Origin: a virus
DNA length: 64,000 bases
Strand: one strand, 5' to 3'
Virus record (IMG/VR): IMGVR_UViG_3300005613_000019
Coordinates: 33,992-97,991 of that record
Below, in pieces: positions 58,492 through 64,000 of this stretch (within the stretch, counting starts at the first letter, position 1; every line of letters starts with the position of its first letter). Below the pieces are notes generated by a model. The model saw only the letters and a list, made by a program, of their open reading frames with translations. It did no database searches and had not been told where the DNA came from. Both the position numbers and the translations under genes were made by a program.

Positions 58492-59382
58492 ATGGATAAA
58501 AATCTAGAACAACTAATTTTAGGTGAAATCGTAATCCCTTCATACGCTGAAACAAACCAGCAAGTCACAAGGGACCTAGCAGATCAACTAGGAATTTCAA
58601 ATCTGCTAAACATGCCCCGCTGTAACTTCCGAAATTTGTTAGGGAAAGCCATAAAGCACGCTAACAGGCACCATAAAGACTTTGAAACTATTATGGTGCA
58701 TGAAGGACCAAACAAGATACAGTATGTAATAGTTAGAAAAGAGACAAGAGACAACGGCATTGATACAGACGGCAATGTCCTTAGAGATCCCGATCTAGGG
58801 GTTGAGGCAAGGTTTTATTTCTCTAAAGAAAATAGAGACAATAAAAAACCGGCCAATGAATGTATTAATTTCTGGTTTAACCCAAATCATCCCGTGGCAC
58901 GATACATTGAACAACAGTATTATAATCAAGCTGTTATTTTTTCAGCCGATGATATGAGAAGATCAACAAATAACATGCTGATTTCCCTAGGCGCAATCCA
59001 AATCACAAGAGGAAACGCTTGGTTTGCTCCAAAACAGCAAGAGGAATTGTTAAATAAATTAACATACTGGCTCAAACAAGTTGGATGTTTCGCTGCGCGA
59101 TACATCCAACTTGATGTAGGTCAAGTCAAGGAAAATCTGCAAAATGTATGCCAAGATGGATTGGCAACTACTTTGCAAGATCTTTTTAACCTCATTGAAC
59201 AACACAAGCTTGAATCAAATACAAGAAATTCAACCCTGGAAAAACGAATTGAAGATCTGAATAATCTCAAAACCACTATTAAACTATATACGGATGCAAT
59301 CGGCTGTGATTTGTCAGACCTCAATAATCAGGTTACAACCTGTGAAAATGATCTGGTTAACTTTATGACCGGTAAACAGTAA
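58492..59382 (+). CDS. Hypothetical early protein
   Basis: 296 residues from the ATG at 58492 after AAAAGGAGCAAGTAA. Starts with a YAETNQQVTRDLADQLGIS segment, a mixed middle, and a C-terminal coiled coil (residues 215-296). Under a perfect promoter, so probably highly expressed early. No family recognised with confidence. Hairpin 59077-59113 inside. Confidence 0.65.
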   Translation: MDKNLEQLILGEIVIPSYAETNQQVTRDLADQLGISNLLNMPRCNFRNLLGKAIKHANRHHKDFETIMVHEGPNKIQYVIVRKETRDNGIDTDGNVLRDPDLGVEARFYFSKENRDNKKPANECINFWFNPNHPVARYIEQQYYNQAVIFSADDMRRSTNNMLISLGAIQITRGNAWFAPKQQEELLNKLTYWLKQVGCFAARYIQLDVGQVKENLQNVCQDGLATTLQDLFNLIEQHKLESNTRNSTLEKRIEDLNNLKTTIKLYTDAIGCDLSDLNNQVTTCENDLVNFMTGKQ

Positions 59383-59418
59383 TAATATATTAATTATATT
59401 TAACAAATTAATCACAAA

Positions 59419-59528
59419 ACACCTAACCGACAATCTGACAGGCTTTAACACCCAAACCTATACCAAGGTATAGGTTTGGGTTAACGGTCTCTAGAATCCA
59501 TTCTAGCCTAGCTAGAATGGATTCTTTG
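59419..59528 (+). repeat. 3' double-hairpin cassette, copy 1
   Basis: Holds a 15-bp stem with 2-base loop (59450-59481) and a 15-bp stem with 3-base loop (59493-59525). Same layout, no indels and about 90 percent identity with 60032-60141. Follows the gene at 58492. Further hairpins at 59539-59566 and 59645-59671. Confidence 0.85.
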
Positions 59529-59754
59529 ACTATACAATACAAGTGTCTACTTTAGTAGACACTTGTGTAATAAAGTGTCTACTTTTTGAATACTATACAT
59601 TTAAAAAGATTGTCAACCAATATCTTATGCCAGTTAGTAAAAATTAATACTACTACTATGTAGTAGTATTATATTTTAACTTAGTCGTCAATATATTATT
59701 GACAATATTAAAAATAATGATTAAACTTATAATAATAACAAAGGAGCAAACCAA

Positions 59755-60018
59755 ATGATAATAATCCCGATAATCATAATCATAGTTAGTTCAACCCTGA
59801 TAACAGGATTAGTTACGTACTACGTTACAAAATCCAAATACGAAACAAATCAATATACAGAATCTCTTAATCACTATTATTCTATGTACGATACAATCAA
59901 TAATCTGAATATATCAGAAATCGAAAAGATTATGATCGCTAAAACATATATTAATAAAACTAATAACAAACTTCAAAAACAATTCGTTGTTAAGTGTGTC
60001 CAACAAATTAATTCTTAA
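59755..60018 (+). CDS. Small membrane-anchored early protein
   Basis: 87 residues: N-terminal TM helix (2-23, mostly Ile), then a soluble helical part. ATG after AAAGGAGCAAACCAA. A TTGACA at 59699 with a weak -10 may drive it. Followed by cassette copy 2. Confidence 0.6.
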   Translation: MIIIPIIIIIVSSTLITGLVTYYVTKSKYETNQYTESLNHYYSMYDTINNLNISEIEKIMIAKTYINKTNNKLQKQFVVKCVQQINS

Positions 60019-60031
60019 AATCAATCCTAAG

Positions 60032-60141
60032 ACACCTAATCGCCAATCTGATAGGCTTTAACACCCAAACCTATACCAAGGTATAGGTTTGGGTTAATGG
60101 TCTCTAGAATCCATTCTAGCTAGGCTAGAATGGATTCTTTG
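60032..60141 (+). repeat. 3' double-hairpin cassette, copy 2
   Basis: Stems 60063-60094 and 60106-60138, offset by exactly 613 bases from copy 1. Probably a duplicated terminator or RNA-processing unit. Confidence 0.85.
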
Positions 60142-60498
60142 ATTATAACCCATTAACACAAACGTTTATTAATCTATTTTTTAATTAAGTGTATAAATAT
60201 ACAAAGTGCATAAAAAGGTTTTTTGTTATTCCCCCTATATACAAAAAGTAATAGTCAGGTTATGTAAAATATTGAAATCATTAAGATTTGATTTTTGGCT
60301 CTTTAAATCAACCGACTGCATAAATATGCAGTCGGTTGTGTATAAATATACATTATGAATATATGATTATTTACTGTTTGGTTAGATAAATAATATGTAA
60401 ATCCTTATAATTATTGGATTATATGTCTTAATATGATTGTGTATACGGATTATTGGATTAAGGGATTAAGGGATTATTGGATTAAGAGATTATGTATT

Positions 60499-60540
60499 GG
60501 AAGCCTATATGTCGTGAAGCGACATATAGGCTTCCTTTGA
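60499..60540 (+). terminator. 16-bp stem followed by T-rich tail
   Basis: Arms 60499-60514 and 60520-60535, 5-base loop, then TTTGA. Lies in the convergent zone. Confidence 0.6.
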
Positions 60541-60594
60541 AAGACTTTCTTTTCGTTTCCCCCGCTAGAATAATGAGCAAGAGATTAGACAAGC

Positions 60595-60626
60595 GCCAAA
60601 AGCCCCGGAAAACCGGGGCTTTTGGC
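60595..60626. terminator. GC-rich 14-bp stem
   Basis: Arms 60595-60608 and 60613-60626 with an AAAA loop; includes CCCCGG/CCGGGG. Weak U-run on either side. Typical terminator stem in a convergent region. Confidence 0.6.
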
Positions 60627-60812
60627 TTACATGCAAAATCCCTATAAGATATACTTGGGTACTTGATAGGCTTACTGATCAGATTATTGATAGGATTATT
60701 ATCAATAAAGGTTAATCAAGGGTTAATTTTTAAAGTAATTATCAGGTAATCAAATATTTTATAAATAACAAGGTATAAAGACTTTTTTCATTTTAGCTTT
60801 AATCTTTAAGTC

Positions 60813-60872
60813 TTATTTTACAAAAAATACGATCTCAACACTATGATCTTTTTCTAGTTCAACTATTGCTCT
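60813..60872 (-). pseudogene. Fragment related to the 62099 gene
   Basis: Twenty codons reading RAIVELEKDHSVEIVFFVK align with RAVVELEKDHTFLTVTLY in the gene at 62099-62293, with nearly identical DNA over the first 30 bases. No start codon; an upstream stop truncates it. Confidence 0.55.
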
Positions 60873-60911
60873 TTAAAAAGATGTTTCCTTGTTTTTGTTC
60901 TTTCTTTGTTT

Positions 60912-61193
60912 TTAGCTAGTCAATTGAGGGAGTGTTTTAATTTCTTCATCATTGGCTTCTTGCAAGGTTTCATGCAAGGTATTTTCAATCCAATCCGTAA
61001 AGGTCATAAGGCTTTCATGCTCGGAAAAATCTTGTCCTTCGAATTCTTGAACATATTCTTGATACCAGTTTAGGCCAGGGCCATATGGGTCGAGAAGGTA
61101 TTGAAACCAATCTTCCCATGATCCTACATAACCAACCGAGTCAATATCTTCATGTGATACAAACAACGTACCGTCTGTTTTTAAAAAAATCAC
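60912..61193 (-). CDS. Hypothetical early protein, start out of frame with its RBS
   Basis: 93 residues (...SVGYVGSWEDWFQYLLDPYG...). The only in-frame start is a GTG at 61191-61193, too far from the strong AAAGGAG site. That site serves an ATG at 61198-61200 in another frame; one T less in the seven-T run (61183-61189) would join the two and give MISDFLKTDG. Sequence error or slippage. Promoter cassette at 61237-61264. Confidence 0.55.
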   Translation of the reverse strand: MIFLKTDGTLFVSHEDIDSVGYVGSWEDWFQYLLDPYGPGLNWYQEYVQEFEGQDFSEHESLMTFTDWIENTLHETLQEANDEEIKTLPQLTS

Positions 61194-61236
61194 TAATCAT
61201 TTTAGTTACTCCTTTTGTTTTGTCTTACCTATTTTT

Positions 61237-61264
61237 AATATAAGTCTTTTTTAGGAATTGTCAA
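61237..61264 (-). promoter_or_regulatory. Repeated early promoter, copy 1
   Basis: TTGACA (61259-61264), 16-base spacer, TATATT (61237-61242), followed by the shared leader AAAAATAGGTAAGACAAAAC. Confidence 0.75.
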
Positions 61265-61276
61265 GGGTGTTTTTAA

Positions 61277-61438
61277 TTACTTTTTAGACAAAGATCTTTC
61301 TATACAATCGTCTAATTCTTTTCTATAATCTTTAATGAATTTCTTTAGGGGTTGTCTTGACTGCTTCCACCATGAATAAAGACCTTCATCGTTTAGCACC
61401 CAAAGCCTCCGTTCTTCATCATTTTTTCGGATTTTCAT
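61277..61438 (-). CDS. Small basic protein
   Basis: 53 residues, MKIRKNDEERRLWVLNDEGL then YSWWKQSRQPLKKFIKDY. ATG after AAAGGAAAAGAAA. Own promoter at 61478-61506. Unknown function. Confidence 0.6.
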   Translation of the reverse strand: MKIRKNDEERRLWVLNDEGLYSWWKQSRQPLKKFIKDYRKELDDCIERSLSKK

Positions 61439-61477
61439 TTTCTTTTCCTTTACTTGTTGGTTTTCTTACCTATTTTT

Positions 61478-61506
61478 AATATAAGTCTTATAGTTTGGGT
61501 TGTCAA
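61478..61506 (-). promoter_or_regulatory. Repeated early promoter, copy 2
   Basis: TTGACA (61501-61506), 17-base spacer, TATATT (61478-61483) with the common leader start. Confidence 0.75.
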
Positions 61507-61515
61507 GGGTGGATT

Positions 61516-61713
61516 TTAAGAATTTTTAACGAATCGAGTAGTTGTATAGTAGGAATTTTCAATTATATTATTTATTACTGCTTGAATATTCCTTTTGACG
61601 TACAGTTTTTTACCGCAAGATGGGTTCCAATTTTTTGAGCACAAGTATACCCATTTATGTTCGAGGTATTTTCGTGCTTCAATTTTAAGTTCTTTTTGCA
61701 TAGTTAAACCCAT
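61516..61713 (-). CDS. Small basic protein
   Basis: 65 residues (or 61 from the second ATG). YLCSKNWNPSCGKKLYVKR in the middle. Overlaps its upstream neighbour by 10 bases. No family. Confidence 0.5.
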   Translation of the reverse strand: MGLTMQKELKIEARKYLEHKWVYLCSKNWNPSCGKKLYVKRNIQAVINNIIENSYYTTTRFVKNS

Positions 61714-61904
61714 TCATACTTATTGTTTGTCCATACATATTTAGTATTCGCTTTGACTACTGTTTTACAATACCGGCAATTTCGGTTTATCATATTATTG
61801 TAAAACTCTTCTTTGTCGTTTTCAAGTTCTTTCCAAGCTTGTTCTTCGGTTTTATGGGTTTGAGTTGACTGCCATCCATTAAATATGTCTACAACTTTAT
61901 ACAT
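61704..61904 (-). CDS. Small protein
   Basis: 66 residues, MYKVVDIFNGWQSTQTHKTE, with CRYC near residue 43. ATG after AAAGGAGAAACCAAA. Promoter variant at 61934-61962. Confidence 0.55.
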   Translation of the reverse strand: MYKVVDIFNGWQSTQTHKTEEQAWKELENDKEEFYNNMINRNCRYCKTVVKANTKYVWTNNKYEWV

Positions 61905-61933
61905 TTTGGTTTCTCCTTTTGTTTCCTATTATT

Positions 61934-61962
61934 AACTTAAGGCTTATTTTGGGGGTTGTCAA
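61934..61962 (-). promoter_or_regulatory. Early promoter, diverged copy
   Basis: TTGACA (61957-61962), 17-base spacer, TAAGTT (61934-61939). The -35 and spacing match the repeated cassette but the -10 and leader differ. Confidence 0.55.
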
Positions 61963-61971
61963 GAAGTGTTT

Positions 61972-62091
61972 TTAATTCAATAGTTGTTTTTGGTTTTTAT
62001 TTATTTCCTGATAAATTCTTTTCAGGGTTTGTTTTAATTTTCTTTGTTTTTTGAGATATTCTTTAGTTTTGTCTTGAGTTATGGTTTTCAT
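61972..62091 (-). CDS. Small Lys-rich helical protein, paralogue of 62929
   Basis: 39 residues, MKTITQDKTKEYLKKQRKLK..., one basic helix. The gene at 62929-63030 is the same protein without a 6-residue N-terminal insert. Eight bases after the stop of the gene at 62099. Confidence 0.55.
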   Translation of the reverse strand: MKTITQDKTKEYLKKQRKLKQTLKRIYQEINKNQKQLLN

Positions 62092-62098
62092 TTGATCT

Positions 62099-62293
62099 TT
62101 ATCCTAAAAGCCTCATTTGATAAAGAGTCACTGTCAAGAAAGTATGATCTTTTTCTAGTTCAACTACTGCCCTAATAGTAGAATCTTCGCTAATAAAACG
62201 ATGAATCCAGCCATTTTCCCAAGTATCGTTGGTATAATTTGTTAAAATCTTAGCTCTTTTTAGTTTGATAGTTTCTTTTGCTTCGTAAGACAT
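62099..62293 (-). CDS. Small hypothetical protein
   Basis: 64 residues from the ATG at 62291-62293 (AAAGGAAAAGAA site). An in-frame upstream TTG is part of the promoter, not a start. Contains RAVVELEKDHTFLTV, also found in the fragment at 60813. Confidence 0.55.
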   Translation of the reverse strand: MSYEAKETIKLKRAKILTNYTNDTWENGWIHRFISEDSTIRAVVELEKDHTFLTVTLYQMRLLG

Positions 62294-62324
62294 TTCTTTT
62301 CCTTTGTTTTTCTTACCTACTGAT

Positions 62325-62353
62325 AATATAAGTCTTGTTTTATGTGTTGTCAA
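62325..62353 (-). promoter_or_regulatory. Repeated early promoter, copy 3
   Basis: TTGACA (62348-62353), 17-base spacer, TATATT (62325-62330), then a leader related to the other copies. Confidence 0.75.
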
Positions 62354-62361
62354 GGGGATTT

Positions 62362-62586
62362 TTAGTCTATTATTTGGATAAAACCTTTAGCTTCGAAACG
62401 CTTTATTGCATAAAGCGTTTCTTTATATGTCAAGATTTTACGGTCGAAGTAGTTTGACCATTTACTGAAAGTGTTAGTGTCTTCATTCCAATTATAGGTT
62501 TCCAACCAATAATTTCCATAGGGAGTGTTAGACATTTTAACAAGGGCAACCTTAAGTTTTTTATCGTAGTTTATCCAACTTTTCAC
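62362..62586 (-). CDS. Small hypothetical protein
   Basis: 74 residues, GTG start after AAGGAGAAAATTAA. KVALVKMSNTPYGNYWLETY. No TTGACA directly upstream. Hairpin 62395-62421 inside. Confidence 0.55.
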   Translation of the reverse strand: MKSWINYDKKLKVALVKMSNTPYGNYWLETYNWNEDTNTFSKWSNYFDRKILTYKETLYAIKRFEAKGFIQIID

Positions 62587-62643
62587 TTAATTTTCTCCTT
62601 GCGTTTCATATTATTAAAGGCTTATGTTTAAGATTAAATATAA

Positions 62644-62853
62644 TTAGAAAAGAAAAATCCAACGATCATTATATTCGTTATAGATCATGCCTGTTTTGTT
62701 GGTCGTCTCCTTTGTATCCTTTGTATCCTGGTTATTATTTTCATCACAGTTTAACTTTTGCTTTTGCTCTTGCTCTATACTGTTGAGAAAATATTCAACT
62801 ATCTTGAGGTACGTGCCGCCTGGATCAAACGTTTCATCTTTTTTATTATTCAT
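62644..62853 (-). CDS. Small hydrophilic protein
   Basis: 69 residues, with an Asn/Asp/Lys/Thr-rich low-complexity middle (QDTKDTKETTNKTG). ATG after AAGGAAAAGAAA; promoter at 62892-62920. Confidence 0.55.
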   Translation of the reverse strand: MNNKKDETFDPGGTYLKIVEYFLNSIEQEQKQKLNCDENNNQDTKDTKETTNKTGMIYNEYNDRWIFLF

Positions 62854-62891
62854 TTTCTTTTCCTTTCCTTTGTTTTGTCTTACCTATTTTT

Positions 62892-62920
62892 AATATAAGT
62901 CTTATAGTTTGGGTTGTCAA
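62892..62920 (-). promoter_or_regulatory. Repeated early promoter, copy 4
   Basis: TTGACA (62915-62920), 17-base spacer, TATATT (62892-62897), with the same spacer and leader as copy 2. Confidence 0.75.
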
Positions 62921-62928
62921 GGGTGTTT

Positions 62929-63030
62929 TTAATTCAATAGTTGTTTTTTGTTTCTATTTATTTCCTCATAAATCCTTTTCAGGGTTTGTTTTAATTTTCT
63001 TTGTTTTTTAAGATATTCTTTAGTTTTCAT
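62929..63030 (-). CDS. Small Lys-rich helical protein, paralogue of 61972
   Basis: 33 residues, MKTKEYLKKQRKLKQTLKRI.... Start 16 bases after the stop of the gene at 63047. Paralogy with 61972-62091 is clear at DNA level. Confidence 0.55.
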   Translation of the reverse strand: MKTKEYLKKQRKLKQTLKRIYEEINRNKKQLLN

Positions 63031-63046
63031 TTGAATTTTCCTTAAG

Positions 63047-63367
63047 CTAGAATAGGCTTTTTCTTTCAGTTTGAAGAAAGGCGACAACGTCTATATCTTC
63101 AGAAAATTGACTTTTAGTTACTTCCAGGACAATACGTCCGGTGGATACTAGTGATCTAGTATCGCCGGGATAGAGATCTTTACAAAGGGACGAAATAGTT
63201 ACCGCTATTTCGTCCTCGGTAGGGACTCGGTATGAATTATCATGCCAAATAGACCATTTCCATTCATTTTTCACAAAAACGGAATGAAAGTCATGCGCTA
63301 GCCTATCCACATTAGCATAATATTTAAATTTAGCTTCCATTATTTCGTCTTTGGTTAGAGTTTTCAT
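63047..63367 (-). CDS. Hypothetical protein, paralogue of the 38812 gene
   Basis: 106 residues. FHSVFVKNEWKW, YRVPTEDEI and SLVSTGRIVLEV align with the plus-strand protein at 38812-39162. TAATG overlap with the upstream gene. Hairpin 63188-63215 inside. Confidence 0.6.
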   Translation of the reverse strand: MKTLTKDEIMEAKFKYYANVDRLAHDFHSVFVKNEWKWSIWHDNSYRVPTEDEIAVTISSLCKDLYPGDTRSLVSTGRIVLEVTKSQFSEDIDVVAFLQTERKSLF

Positions 63368-63648
63368 TATTCAACCTCTTCCCAAGTTTCGAGATCTGTA
63401 ATACCTGCTTGTTCGGCCATGAATTTTTCATCATAACCATAAAATCCCCAACAGGAGTCAAGCTCTTCGTTAGCTTGCTGCTTACAACATTTGCAGACGT
63501 TTACGGTTTTGAGGACAAAACCGTAAACTTCCCCATTTTGAAAAAAGACAACTTCTTCTGAAGAGTAGTTGTCGAAGTGTACTGCTTCTTCATCGACGTA
63601 AATTTCAAAGAGCATATCATCTTTTTGGAAAACTTTAATAGGTTTCAT
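63367..63648 (-). CDS. Hypothetical protein with CxxC
   Basis: 93 residues from the ATG at 63646-63648 (AAGGAGAAACCGAA). VNVCKCCKQQ in the middle, acidic C-terminus. Hairpin 63499-63528 lies before the Cys motif. Promoter at 63692-63720. Confidence 0.6.
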   Translation of the reverse strand: MKPIKVFQKDDMLFEIYVDEEAVHFDNYSSEEVVFFQNGEVYGFVLKTVNVCKCCKQQANEELDSCWGFYGYDEKFMAEQAGITDLETWEEVE

Positions 63649-63691
63649 TTCGGTTTCTCCTTGTTTTCTTTGTTTTGTCTTACCTATTTTT

Positions 63692-63720
63692 AATATAAGT
63701 CTTGTTTTGGTGGTTGTCAA
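63692..63720 (-). promoter_or_regulatory. Repeated early promoter, copy 5
   Basis: TTGACA (63715-63720), 17-base spacer, TATATT (63692-63697), then the shared leader. Confidence 0.75.
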
Positions 63721-63729
63721 GGTAAGTTT

Positions 63730-64000
63730 TTAAGAATTCTTAATTTTGTTTTCTAGATATTTGACGATCTTAAAATAACCATTTTCAGAAGCCCCTCTAA
63801 GAGCATTCTCATTATCAGGGTTAGCACCTTTTTCAACCAGGTATTTGACGATCTCAAAATGACCGTAGTTAGAAGCCCCTCTAAGAGCATCCTCATTATC
63901 AGCATGAACGTCTGCTCCCTTTTGGAGCAATAACCTAACAACCTCTAAATGACCATTTGAAGAAGCCCCTCTAAAAGCATGGCCATTATAAGCATGGGGT
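63730..64000 (-). CDS. Ankyrin-repeat protein, N-terminus outside the window
   Basis: 89 visible residues with two and a half ankyrin repeats (ALRGASNYGHFEIVKYLVEK; ALRGASENGYFKIVKYLENK). DNA of the repeats is nearly identical, so recently amplified. The frame continues past 64000. Ankyrin proteins bind other proteins; the target is unknown. Confidence 0.75.
   Translation of the reverse strand, partial: PHAYNGHAFRGASSNGHLEVVRLLLQKGADVHADNEDALRGASNYGHFEIVKYLVEKGANPDNENALRGASENGYFKIVKYLENKIKNS

Larger units (their letters stand above)
60142..60812. other. Non-coding region with hairpins
   Basis: No gene supported. Hairpins at 60309-60338 (14 bp), 60499-60535 and 60595-60626, and a run of GGATTA-type hexamer repeats at about 60445-60492. 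It separates plus-strand early genes from the minus-strand array; the two lines of transcription converge here. Confidence 0.65.

Overview
The window is a 64-kb piece of a large tailed dsDNA phage genome. It is AT-rich and densely packed with short genes, and it carries a virion-morphogenesis module (terminase, portal, Mu F-like protein, prohead protease, scaffold, capsid) followed by dozens of small accessory genes. The genome continues beyond both ends: genes at both edges are cut. Two predicted lipoproteins with lipoboxes and several exported enzymes suggest a Gram-negative host, but the host cannot be named from the sequence. No tRNA, rRNA or CRISPR array was recognised.

Layout. (1) 1-28,111, all minus strand: late genes. 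Read in the direction of transcription they run: membrane/coiled-coil protein, possible small terminase, large terminase, metallophosphoesterase, small Cys-rich proteins, an acidic repeat protein, KTSC protein, a series of fibre or decoration proteins, a 1481-residue LamG-type protein, portal, Mu F-like protein, Hsp20, prohead protease, scaffold with Lys/Glu/Asp repeats, decoration protein, major capsid protein, a strong terminator, and a protein with an IscB/TnpB-type PLMP (RRXRR) domain. (2) 28,112-29,246: a long non-coding divergent region with hairpins, a GC-rich island and two repeat units each carrying a DnaA-box match. (3) 29,247-35,473: mostly minus-strand small regulators, a solitary virion-type gene, HNH protein and an Rnl5-like RNA ligase. 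(4) 35,605-47,598, plus strand: DNA ligase, permuted NlpC/P60, ParS/Xre-type domain, many zinc-ribbon proteins, a caspase-like lipoprotein, Dam methylase, an exported transglycosylase, an HExxH membrane protease, four tandem xxQV-repeat proteins and a radical SAM enzyme. (5) 47,581-54,547, minus strand: YkgJ protein, two exported trypsin-like proteases, polynucleotide kinase, an HslV-like Ntn hydrolase, and eight more xxQV proteins. (6) 54,548-64,000: early-type genes with strong sigma70-like promoters, tandem repeats, repeated 3' hairpin cassettes and a minus-strand array of small genes that share one promoter/leader cassette.

Three patterns stand out. First, about eighty perfect or near-perfect inverted repeats (11-19 bp arms, usually 2-8 nt loops, each with its own sequence) are scattered through the window, most of them inside coding sequences and some over catalytic motifs. 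Second, a family of about twelve small proteins made of a 4-residue xxQV repeat behind a conserved MKNLK leader forms translationally coupled arrays on both strands. Third, the genome encodes an unusual set of exported or membrane proteases (two trypsin-like, one caspase-like, one HExxH) plus a proteasome-like enzyme.

Many real genes here are shorter than 60 codons. They were found by reading the gaps and are supported by ribosome binding sites and by ATGA or TAATG stop/start overlaps.
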